Of a DNA stretch of 64,000 nucleotides, positions 25,978 to 33,900 are shown one piece after another. The position numbers were made by a program, and so were the translations under genes. Each line of letters opens with the position of its first letter. Position 1 is the first letter of the stretch. The notes below the pieces were generated by a model. That model made no database searches, was not told the DNA's origin, and was given only the letters and a program-made list of their open reading frames with translations. The DNA is from Desertimonas sp963772825. Lineage in GTDB: Bacteria > Actinomycetota > Acidimicrobiia > Acidimicrobiales > Ilumatobacteraceae. Location: contig CAVYYX010000006.1 in assembly GCA_963772825.1 (NCBI GenBank), positions 310,001 to 374,000 on the forward strand, read 5' to 3'.

Positions 25978-26597
25978 CCCTCGTCCCCGAGCGTCACGGC
26001 CGACATGCGGCGGACCACGTGGTCGGGCACTGCGAGATCGGTCGACTGGGCATACAGCAACAGACTCAGGACTCGCCGGGGCCCGTGGCGGGCCCTCATC
26101 AGAAGATAATCCCAGTCCAACTCGCCCTTGGCGATGATCGCCAGGGCATCCCACCAATAGTGCTCGGTCTCCTCGCCGTGTGCCAAGGCCTTCGTCACCA
26201 CGAGATCCTCCGGGCCGAGAACCGGAACCTTGCGGCCCCACACGTCTGCCAACTCGCCGCGCTCGAGCATGGCGTCATCCAGATCGACCGGACCAGCCGA
26301 GCTGTAGATCACATCGAGAAAGACGTCCTTCATCCACAGCTTGGAGAACCACGATGAGCCCGTTGGGTCAAGCCGGTAGCCGGCAGCCACGAGCGCCTCG
26401 ACCGCCGCAGGCTCGTCACCTCGGCGGATGAACACGTCAAGGTCGTGTGTCCACGACGTCCGACCGTGGACGATGGAAGCGATACCCCCCATGAACAGGT
26501 ATGGCACCCCGGCGCCCGCCAACGCGTCGCAGGCCACACGGAAGGCCGTCACGAACTCTTCCTCGTTGACACCAGTGCGTGCTCGTTCCGTGCTCAT
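25974..26597 (-). CDS. Nucleotidyltransferase (AbiEii/NTP_transf-like)
   Basis: A 207-residue nucleotidyltransferase-fold protein. The active-site strand-loop reads YLFMGGIASIVHGRTSWTHDLDVFI, matching GGxAxxxHGxxRxTxDxD of AbiEii/MenA-type and DUF1814/COG4914-like enzymes; further along are the third-acid region FLDVIYSSAGPVDLDDAM and LGPEDLVVTKALAHGE. These enzymes transfer NMP to a protein, tRNA or small molecule, and several are toxins. The start ATG at 26597 is chosen to begin close to the domain; an in-frame start 15 codons earlier is possible. It is the first gene of the operon. Confidence 0.78.
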   Translation of the reverse strand: MSTERARTGVNEEEFVTAFRVACDALAGAGVPYLFMGGIASIVHGRTSWTHDLDVFIRRGDEPAAVEALVAAGYRLDPTGSSWFSKLWMKDVFLDVIYSSAGPVDLDDAMLERGELADVWGRKVPVLGPEDLVVTKALAHGEETEHYWWDALAIIAKGELDWDYLLMRARHGPRRVLSLLLYAQSTDLAVPDHVVRRMSAVTLGDEG

Positions 26598-26702
26598 GGC
26601 ACTTCGATACCCGAACTGCGACCTGTCGGAACCCGTTCGCAAGTGGCGCTGCCACGCGGTGGACCACGACGACGCTACGGACCCCGAAAACGACGAACAC
26701 CA

Positions 26703-26727
26703 GCCGAACCCTGAATGCAGGTTCGGC
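26703..26727 (-). terminator. Hairpin terminator downstream of tRNA-Arg
   Basis: Perfect 8-bp arms GCCGAACC and GGTTCGGC with a 9-nt loop, 32 nt beyond the tRNA 3' end on the minus strand, followed by a short T-run (GTTTTC). A second palindrome, GATGTC..GACATC, lies at 26739-26754 between tRNA and hairpin. Confidence 0.65.
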
Positions 26728-26758
26728 GGTTTCCGGGATGTCTCGCGACATCACACGG

Positions 26759-26831
26759 CGCCCCCGGGAGGATTCGAACCTCCGACACACGGTTTAGGAA
26801 ACCGATGCTCTATCCCCTGAGCTACGAGGGC
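26759..26831 (-). tRNA. tRNA-Arg (anticodon CCT)
   Basis: A 73-nt cloverleaf. Acceptor GCCCTCG pairs with CGGGGGC; D-arm GCTC/GAGC; the anticodon loop TTCCTAA carries CCT, reading AGG; the T-arm is GGAGG TTCGAAT CCTCC; the discriminator is G. No CCA is encoded. The outermost anticodon-stem pair is a T-T mismatch. A truncated copy of the 5' end occurs at 30340-30364. Confidence 0.95.
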
Positions 26832-26834
26832 GGG
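26810..26834. repeat. 25-bp direct repeat, copy 1 (5' part of tRNA-Arg)
   Basis: Identical to 30340-30364. It covers the first ~22 nt of the tRNA and three upstream bases. With the second copy it brackets a 3.5-kb segment carrying a fasciclin gene, an OmpA-like gene and an IS remnant, consistent with an integration or recombination footprint at the tRNA gene. Confidence 0.7.
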
Positions 26835-26989
26835 GACAGCCATTGTATGGGCGCTGTCGAGGGCGAATCCGATGCACAGCGGGCCGAGCGACTAGTGTTG
26901 TCGAAAGGCGGATGGCGGATACGGACGGCGGCTCGTCGAGTTGGCGCGTTCCTCGTTGAAATCCGTTCGGCGATTCAGGAGGGACCAAC

Positions 26990-27651
26990 ATGGGAACACG
27001 ATCAGGCCGCAAGCGCTCGCTGGCGATGCATGCTCGCCATCGGGGTGGTCGCGGCGCCCGAGCCTCGTCGGAAGCTGGAACCGGGACGACGGTACGACGA
27101 CGACGACGACCAGCGGTGCGAGCACCACGACCGTGGCATTGTCGAACAACGGGCCGGAGGGACCCTTCTGCTCGTCGATCCCGCCCGAGGGTGAAGGCTC
27201 GTTCGACGGGATGGCTGACGACCCAGTCGCCTCGGCGGCGTCGAACAATCCGTACCTGACGACGCTCACATCAGCCGTACAGGCTGCCGGATTGGTCGAC
27301 ACGCTGAACGGCGAAGGACCGTTCACCGTGTTCGCTCCGAACAACGAAGCGTTCGCGAAAATTCCCCCCGAGGACCTCGACGGGATCCTCGCCAACACGG
27401 AGTGGCTGACCTCGATCCTCCTGTACCACGTCGTGATCGGGGAATCACTGAGCGCTCAGGAGCTGGCCGACCGAGGCAGCGTCGAGACCGCCGAGGGCGA
27501 CGAGCTCACGTTCTCGGTCGGGCCGGAGGGGTGGCTCACCATCAACGGCGGTGCCGCCACACTGACCTGCTCGGGGATCACGACGCAGAACGCGACGGTC
27601 CACGTGATCGACACCGTGCTCGTTCCACCTCACCTGAGCGAAAGCCGCTGA
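26990..27651 (+). pseudogene. Fasciclin-domain protein, frameshifted signal region
   Basis: Secreted or surface fasciclin (FAS1) protein, a fold used in adhesion. The ATG at 26990 has a strong GGAGG nine bases upstream and begins MGTRSGRKRSLAM. Two one-base shifts near 27033 and 27058 are needed to join it to the hydrophobic export segment, a Thr-rich linker (TTTTTTSGASTTT) and the FAS1 domain (NPYLTTLTSAVQAAG, FTVFAPNNEAF, YHVVIGESL, VHVIDTVLVPP). The expected lipobox cysteine reads LVGSW. Corrected length is about 220 residues. It lies inside the segment bounded by the tRNA-derived repeats. Confidence 0.75.
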
Positions 27652-27681
27652 ACCGCGCTCCGACCGCCTCATCGGCCGTCG

Positions 27682-29463
27682 TCAGTCGAGCAGGCCGAAG
27701 ACCACGTAGTCCGTCCGGCGGTTGAGCGCGTCCGCGGTCGCGCTCGACCTCGGTGCTCAGCGGGTTCGACTCGCCGGCCGGCTGCGTGGTCAGCCGTAGC
27801 GGATCGACGCCCTGTGCCACGAGATAGTTGACAACGGCGTCGGCTCGCCGTTGGGAGACCACAAAGTTTCGGGTCTCCTCCCCTCGCTGGTCCGTGTTGC
27901 CGACCACGTGAACCTCAACGGCGGGGAACTGGCCCATCAGCCCGACGATCCGATCGAGCTGCTGAGCGTGTTCTGGGGTGATCGAGTCAGCGTCGTCGAC
28001 GAAGTGCACCGAGTTGTGCTCCACGATCCTGACTCCCGCGTCGGCCGGGAGGTCGGCATCGACCGTGAGGTTGTCGACGACCGTCGCCGGAGTGAGGCGG
28101 TAGTCGAGGGCGAGGGCGTGGAGATGGCTGGCGGCGTCATTGCTCGGTACCGCCCCGGTCAGGGTGACCTGATCGTCGGAGAACGTGAGGGTGGCGACGA
28201 CTGGACGGCCGTCGGGAAGCGTGCTCGTCGTGGCCGGAGGCGTCGTCGTCGTCGTGGCCGGGGGCAACGTCGTCGAGGTCGTCGTCGGCGGCAGCGCGGT
28301 CGTCGTCGTCGGCGGCAGCGCGGTCGTCGTCGTCGGCGGCAACGTCGTCGACGTAGTGGTCGACGTCGTCGGCGGCAACGTCGTCGAGGTCGTCGTCGGC
28401 GGCAGCGTGGTCGTCGTCGTCGGCGGCAACGTCGTCGACGTAGTCGGTCGTCGAGGTCGTCGTCGGCGGCAACGTCGTCGACGTAGTGGTCGTCGAGGTC
28501 GTCGTCGGCGGCAACGTCGTCGACGTAGTGGTCGTCGAGGTCGTCGTCGGCGGCAACGTCGTCGTCGTGGGTGCGGTGGTGGTCGTGGTCGGCGACTGCT
28601 GTCGTGGTCGATGTCGTCGACCGTGGTTCGGTCGTTGTCGGCCGGGCCGAAACCGCCGCGGTGGTCGCCGGTTCGGTGGTCGCCGGTTCGGTGCGTCGCA
28701 GGTTCGGTGCGTCGCAGGTTCGGTGCGTCGCCGGTTCGGTGGTCGCAGGTTCGGTGGTCGCAGGTTCGGTGGTCGCAGGTTCGGTGCGTCGCCGGTTCGG
28801 TGGTCGCAGGTTCGGTGGTCGCAGGTTCGGTGGTCGCAGGTTCGGTGGTCGCCGGTTCGGTGGCGGTGCGCGCGGCTCGGTGGTCGCCGGTTCGGTGGTC
28901 GCCGGTTCGGTGATCGCCGGTTCGGTGGTCGCCGGCTCGGTGGTCGCCGCGTGGTCGGTGGTCGCCGGTTCGGTGGTGGTGGCGCGGTCGGTGATGGCCA
29001 ATTGGCCGGTTGCAGTGGGCTCCCCGGCGGCCGGTTCGTTGCTGGCGGCTGTAGTGCGCGGCTCGGCCATGGAGGTGGTGGGCTCCGTCGGTGGCTTCCC
29101 CCGCGATCGGTGCGACCGCTTGGTTCGACTCATCGGCGTCTGCCGGGGCCGAACTCTCCGTGGCCGCCGAGGTGGTGGAGGTGATCGGCGGCCGGCCGGA
29201 GGCCTCATCGTCGGTCAGCGCCGGACGGATGACGAGTAGGCCCATCGCCGTCAGCCAGGCGATGATCAAGCCGACGACGTAGCCGACGATGAGAGGCGTG
29301 CGCCGGCGCGGGGACTCGTCCTGTGAATACGCGGCGTCGACATCGTCGACATCGTCGACATCGTCGACTCGTCGTACTCGTCGTACTCGTCGTACTCGTC
29401 GTACTCGTCGTCGACATTCTCGACATCGTCGAAGCCCTCGACACCGTCGTCATCCTCGTCCAA
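27682..29463 (-). pseudogene. OmpA-like membrane protein with long Thr/Pro repeat linker, several frameshifts
   Basis: An acidic N-terminus (EDDDGVEGFDD, EYDEYDEYDEYDE) is followed by one membrane helix (GLIIAWLTAMGLLVI), a very long low-complexity linker built of TTEPA and TTSTTLPPTT units, and a C-terminal OmpA/MotB peptidoglycan-binding domain (VHFVDDADSITPEHAQQLD, VVGNTDQRGEETRN, SQRRADAVVNYL). The frame changes several times in the linker and once near 27725; restoring it gives a C-terminus ending DYVVFGLLD at the TGA 27682-27684. The TTG at 29463 has AGGAGG five bases upstream, which supports it as the start. Probably anchors the envelope to peptidoglycan. Confidence 0.7.
28225..28985. 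repeat. Low-complexity coding repeats (TTEPA and TTSTTLPP units)
   Basis: Tandem 15-bp units read GGTTCGGTGGTCGCC/A on the plus strand (28660-28985, encoding ATTEP on the minus strand), and longer GTCGTCGGCGGCAACGTC-type units lie at 28225-28565 (encoding TTLPPTT). Slippage-prone arrays like these explain both length variation and the frameshifts in this gene. Confidence 0.85.
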
Positions 29464-29487
29464 ATCGGCCTCCTCGCCACCCGCACG

Positions 29488-29789
29488 TCAGAGCGAAGTG
29501 CGCGTCTCCACGTGCGTCGCCGTCGCCAGACATCCGACGGTGCGACCGATCCAGCAGTCGACGGATTTCGGCCGTCGAGGAGGATTGAGCCGACGACCGC
29601 GAGCCACACGATCCCGAGCACTGCGACGGCGAGGCCGATCGTGACTGCCCGGTCACCGAGCTCGAAGGCTGCGGCGTTTCCGTGACGTTCCAGCTCGTCG
29701 ACGTGCGCGTCCTCTCCGTCGCGCGACCCGTGCTCGGGAGCGCCCGCGTCTCCGAATCCGCCGCCATCAGAACTGTCCACAGGAATCAC
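29488..29789 (-). CDS. Possible small single-helix membrane protein
   Basis: From a GTG at 29789 the frame reads an acidic N-terminus (PVDSSDGGGFGDAGAPEHG, DGEDAHVDELERHG), then one membrane helix (VTIGLAVAVLGIVWLAVVGSILL) and a short tail. The nearest plausible stop (TGA 29488-29490) is in another frame, so one indel must be assumed; otherwise the frame runs on without meaning. It may be the first gene of a unit with the OmpA-like protein just downstream. Confidence 0.4.
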
Positions 29790-29829
29790 CGCCGCCCCGG
29801 GAAGAAGCGTCGCCGGTGGCAACGCCCTG

Positions 29830-30289
29830 CCATACCGATACACGGGCTGCGGTGATCGGTCGTGCGAGGCGGCGGTATCGCCGCTTGACATCGCCAGCCG
29901 CATGCGGACCAGGCTCGACCCCGAAGCGGTCCGATGGCGTCGATGAAGGCGATCAACGCGGCGACTGGCGGTCGAGCTCCGCCCCGAAGAAATGCGCCGC
30001 CGCCTCCGCCATCTCATTCGCCCGACGCAACTCGCGGTTCTCCCGCTCGAGCGAACGCATCCGTGCCCGTTCATCCGTCGTCAACCCAGGGCGCTGACCG
30101 GCATCGACCTCAGCCCGGCGCACCCATTGACGCAACGTCTCATGGTTGATCGACGGCTTCGCCGAGATCGACTCGATCGCCTTCCCACTGCGACGGGTAC
30201 TCGCCCTCGTGCTCGAACACCATCCGTACCGCCCGCTCCCGCACCTCCGGCGGATACGGCGGCCGGCCCGACCTCTTCTGCTCTGACAT
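29830..30289 (-). mobile_element. IS3-family insertion sequence remnant (orfA plus start of orfB)
   Basis: The ATG at 30289 opens MSEQKRSGRPPYPPEVRERA, a typical IS3 OrfA start. One base shift later the frame continues with the helix-turn-helix segment SINHETLRQWVRRAEVDAG and the leucine-zipper part RSLERENRELRRANE to a stop at about 29953. Traces of the OrfB N-terminus (AFIDAI..., with further shifts) extend to about 29840. The catalytic DDE part and the right inverted repeat are absent, so the element is dead. It abuts the truncated tRNA-Arg copy. Confidence 0.75.
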
Positions 30290-30339
30290 CTGCTCATCCT
30301 CTCAAGGAGACGAGCAGTGACCGATCCCAGGGCGCTTCA

Positions 30340-30364
30340 CTATCCCCTGAGCTACGAGGGCGGG
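30340..30364. repeat. 25-bp direct repeat, copy 2 (truncated tRNA-Arg 5' end)
   Basis: Exact copy of 26810-26834: only the acceptor 5' strand and D-arm of tRNA-Arg remain, so it cannot encode a tRNA. It joins the IS3 remnant on one side and an unrelated sequence on the other. Confidence 0.75.
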
Positions 30365-30410
30365 TACACCAGTCTAGGAACGCGACGCGCTGGGCGCTGT
30401 GGTCGCCGTC

Positions 30411-30480
30411 GGAGTGTCACGTGTCGGGATTCCCGGCAGCTGACACTCCAATGGCAGGAACACTCGGATGCCAGTGTCAG
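30411..30480 (-). terminator. Two mutually exclusive hairpins after the xylose transporter operon
   Basis: GGAGTGTCA (30411-30419) pairs with TGACACTCC (30441-30449); alternatively CTGACACT (30440-30447) pairs with AGTGTCAG (30473-30480). The shared middle arm allows only one at a time. The second arm overlaps the stop codon of the ATPase gene. Probably a terminator or transcript-end processing structure. Confidence 0.5.
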
Positions 30481-31304
30481 CCGTGGAACTCGGCGAGCTC
30501 GCGATCGGACACTTCCTCAGGCTTCTTGCCGAGGATAATCATCGCCAGGACTTCGTCCTTGGTGACATCGCTCTTGTTGACGGTGCCAACGAGCTCACCG
30601 GTGAGCATGACGCTGATCCGATCGGCCAGGTCGAACACGTCGTGGATGTCGTGGCTGATGAGGAAGATCCCGAGACCCTCCGACTTCAGCTGGGCGACGA
30701 GCTCGTGCACCTGCCCGGTCTCCGCCGGACCGAGGGCTGCGGTGGGCTCGTCCATGATCAAGATGCGGGCGTTGAAGTGCACGGCGCGGGCGATGGCCAC
30801 CGCTTGGCGCTGCCCGCCCGACAACCATCCGACCGGGGTCTTGAGGTTGGTGAACCGCGGGTTGAGCCGGCGCATGACGTCACGTGTTGCCGACGCCATC
30901 GCCGAGTCGTCGAGCGCCCCGGTGCGGGTCAGCTCCTCGCGGCCGAGGAACACGTTCGCCGCGGCGTCGATGTTGTCGGCGAGAGCGAGGGTCTGGTAGA
31001 TCGCCTCGATGCCCAGCGCCCTGGCTTCGCGGGGATTGCTGATCGAGACGACCTCGCCATCGATGAGGATCTCCCCGGAGTCGGCCGGATGGGCGCCCGA
31101 GAGCACCTTGATCAACGTCGACTTGCCGGCGCCGTTGCCACCGACGAGGGCGACGACCTCCCCGGGATAGAGGTCGATGCTGACACCGTCGACGGCGTGA
31201 ACGCCGCCGAATGACACGCGGATGTCGCGCAGCTCGACAAGCGGGGTCGGCCGCCCGTCGCCCACCACCGGTGTGCTCGTCAGCGGGTCGCTCACGCTCG
31301 TCAT
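30477..31304 (-). CDS. xylG: Sugar ABC transporter ATP-binding protein (xylose/fructose type)
   Basis: A 275-residue single-domain ATPase of a CUT2-like sugar importer. Walker A GGNGAGKSTL, Q-loop region YQTLALADNIDAAANVFLG, signature LSGGQRQAVAIARA, Walker B ILIMDEPTAAL and switch His in LISHDIHDVFDL. FrcA/XylG-type systems with one nucleotide-binding domain have this length, unlike two-domain RbsA/AraG. The ATG at 31304 lies just after the permease stop. It is the last gene of the operon: binding protein, permease, ATPase. The xylose assignment rests on the binding protein's resemblance to XylF. Confidence 0.88.
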   Translation of the reverse strand: MTSVSDPLTSTPVVGDGRPTPLVELRDIRVSFGGVHAVDGVSIDLYPGEVVALVGGNGAGKSTLIKVLSGAHPADSGEILIDGEVVSISNPREARALGIEAIYQTLALADNIDAAANVFLGREELTRTGALDDSAMASATRDVMRRLNPRFTNLKTPVGWLSGGQRQAVAIARAVHFNARILIMDEPTAALGPAETGQVHELVAQLKSEGLGIFLISHDIHDVFDLADRISVMLTGELVGTVNKSDVTKDEVLAMIILGKKPEEVSDRELAEFHG

Positions 31305-31314
31305 CGTGCCACCT

Positions 31315-32631
31315 TCACGTTGCTCTCCTTCGCAGCCACGAGTCGAGGCCGACGGCGGCGACGAGCACGATGCCGACGTAGACATCCTGGGTCGGCGAGT
31401 CGACGCCCAGCAGGGACATCCCGGAGCGCAGCGATTGCATGATCACCGCGCCGAGCACGGCACCGGGGATCGTCCCGATGCCGCCGGCGAACGAGGTGCC
31501 GCCGATGACGGCTGCCGAGATCACATCGAGCTCGTTGGACGATGCCGAGGTTGGTGACGGCGGAGTTGAGACGAGCCGTCTGCACCGCCGCACTGATTGC
31601 GCACAGGACGCCCATCAGGACGAACGTGAGCATGATCGTCCGGCGCACGTTGATGCCGCCGAGCTCAGCTGCTTCCGGGTTACCACCGATGGCGTAGACA
31701 TAGCGCCCGAACCGTCGCCGGCGGGCGAGATACGTCATCAGAAGGGCCACGCCGATGAGGATCACCACTGGGTAGGCGACGCCGGTGGGGATCTTCAGCC
31801 CGCCTGGCGGTTCGACGATGCCGTGCCGTTCGGCGTACTGGCTGGCGAGTTGAGCCGGCCAGAAGTAGCTGTTGGCGACCCACACCGCGCCGAGGACGAC
31901 GAGACAAGCGACCACCCCGATCCCGATCTCGACACCGAGTGGGCGAACGGCGAACTGGTGTCTGTGGCGGCGTCGCCGAGCCATCACGATGCTGAAGACG
32001 ATGAGGGCGCAGGCAATCCCTCCGAGCAACCAGCTGCGCCACTCGCCGAGCGAACCGCGCGGCCCGCCGCCGAGCAGCGCGAAGTTGCCGTCCATCGGTG
32101 CCAACGTCTGGCCTTGCTGCGTAGCGGAAGATCAGGCCGCGCCAGATCAGGATCCCACCGAGCGTGACGATGAACGACGGCACTCCGCCGTAGCCGACGA
32201 GGAATCCTTGGACTCCACCAATGGCTGCTCCGAGGGCGATCCCGACGGCCAGCGCGACGATCCACGTGTACCACCGGTCGAAGCCGAGATCGAACGTGTT
32301 GGGGATCCACTCCGTCTGGACCATCGCCATCGTGTAGCCGATGAAGGCGAGCTGCGACCCGACCGACAGGTCGATGTTCCGCGACACGATGATCAGCACC
32401 ATGCCCGTCGCCATGATCGCGATCGAGGCGCTCTGGACCGAGAGGTTCCAGAGGTTACGCGCTGTCAGGAAGTCGCCGCCCGAACGGATGTTGAAGCCGA
32501 CCCAGATGATCGGCCAGAGCGGCGACCATGCCGAACAGCCGGAAGTCGATCTCGGTCGACGCCAGAAGCCCACGCCAGGCCGACGGCTTCGCCGCCGGCC
32601 GACCTGTGGTCGTCCCAACTTCAGCGGTCAT
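31315..32631 (-). pseudogene. xylH: Sugar ABC transporter permease (XylH-like), several frameshifts
   Basis: A CUT2 permease of about 438 residues when rejoined. Pieces in three frames: IIVSRNIDLSVGSQLAFIG and VPSFIVTLGGILIWRGL (32.5-32.1 kb), AIGGNPEAAELGGINVRR and VLMGVLCAISAAVQTARL (31.7-31.56 kb), and ISAAVIGGTSFAGGIGTIPG to the stop at 31315. Breaks lie near 32580, 32110 and 31550. The length and the extra hydrophobic segments match XylH rather than the shorter RbsC. The ATG at 32631 begins MTAEVGTTTGRPAAKPSAW. A stable hairpin separates it from the binding-protein gene. Confidence 0.8.
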
Positions 32632-32646
32632 AGATCGACCCGAACC

Positions 32647-32678
32647 GCGCCCTGCGCCGACCGATCGACGCAGGGCGC
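32647..32678 (-). promoter_or_regulatory. Intercistronic hairpin between binding-protein and permease genes
   Basis: GCGCCCTGCG (32647-32656) and CGCAGGGCGC (32669-32678) form a perfect 10-bp stem with a 12-nt loop. Hairpins at this place in sugar-transporter operons typically protect the upstream transcript or partly terminate transcription, so more binding protein than permease is made. Confidence 0.55.
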
Positions 32679-32705
32679 AGCCAAGATGGCCAGTGTCAGG
32701 TACCT

Positions 32706-33900
32706 TCAGCCGCCAGTCGACGCCGGCGCCGTGTCCATGGACGCGGTGTCAGCGGGAGCACTGTCGGCTGGTGCCGAGTCAGCGGGAGCCGAACCGGCTG
32801 GAGCGTCGCACACGGCGACCGTTCCCGCCTCGACACCCTGGCACAGCGTCGCCTGATCGATCCACCCGGCATCGACGACGACGTCGAGGTTGTCCTGGGT
32901 GATCGGGATCGGCTCGAGCAGGATCGACGTCAGCTCGTTGCCTTCAGGCGACTCGAACGGAGCGGTGCCTGCGACGGCCGTGATGTCGGGGTTCTCGCAG
33001 AGCTGCAGGGCCGCCTCTCCGGCCGCCGTGCCGAGCAGGCGGGAGTCCTTCCAGACGTCGACGGTCTGCGTGCCGAGGGCGACCCGGTTGAGGGCAGCGA
33101 GGTCGCCGTCCTGGCCGGACACCGGAACCTGGCCGGCAAGTCCCTGGGCTTCGAGCGCGGCGACGACGCCGCCGGCCATGCCGTCGTTCTCGGAGAGCAC
33201 GGCCTGCACGTCGTTGTCGGCGTCGGTGAGGAACTGCTCCGTGGTGGTCTGGGCGATCGCCGGATCCCAGTTGTCGGTGTAGTCCTCGCCGACGATCGTG
33301 ATGTCGCCGGCCTCGACGGCCTCACCGATGACCTCCTCGTAGCCGGCGCGCAGGAAGTCGGCGTTGGCGTCGGCGGAGTTGCCCTTGATGATGATGTAGT
33401 TGCCCTCGGGCACGAGCTCGTAGATCGACCTCGGCCTGCATCCGTCCGACTCCAACTGGTTGTCGAACGAGATGTACAGCGAATCGGGATCCTCGATGAG
33501 GCGGTCGTAGGCGATGACCGGCACGCCGCTGGCGGTGGCGTTGGCCACCGACGGCAGGATCGCCGTGCCGTCCTGGGCGAGGATCAACGAGGACGTTGGC
33601 GCCTTGGGAGATGAGGTTCTCGACGTTGCTCGCCTGCGTCTCAGCCGACGACTGGGCGTCGTTGGAGATGTAGCTGCCGCCCCCGGCCTCGATCGCCGCC
33701 TGGATCGCCGGCTCGTCCCACTTCGCCCAGCGCTCTTCCTGGTAGTTGTTCCAGGAGACGCCGACGACGCAATCGCCGCCGCCACCTCCGGCGTCGGTGC
33801 CGGGGGGCACCGTCGTGGCGCTGGCGATCGGGCCGAAGGCGCCGACAGCCAGAACCGAAGCTGCGCTCACGGTGAGCGCCGTCGATCGACGAATGTGCAT
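32706..33900 (-). pseudogene. xylF: Xylose-type ABC transporter solute-binding protein, frameshifts
   Basis: Periplasmic-binding-protein-like family (XylF/ChvE/RbsB group). The ATG at 33900 has GGAGG nine bases upstream and opens a signal peptide (RRSTALTVSAASVLAVGAFG). The domain reads VSWNNYQEERWAKWDEPAI and, after a one-base shift near 33592, LILAQDGTAILPSVANA, VPVIAYDRLI and YISFDNQ (as in XylF). Two compensating shifts lie near 33430-33460; then YIIIKGNSADANA and GEDYTDNWDP continue to the stop. The C-terminus carries a PADSAPADSAPAD repeat tail of ~30 residues. No lipobox Cys is visible. First gene of the operon. Confidence 0.82.

Noticed and set aside
26445..26820. Short plus-strand frames antisense to the nucleotidyltransferase and tRNA
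   Set aside because: They overlap a tRNA gene and a supported minus-strand gene, and have no start signals.
28185..29239. Long plus-strand frames of Val/Gly/Arg-rich repeats
   Set aside because: Antisense translations of the Thr/Pro-coding minisatellite; no start signal or domain.
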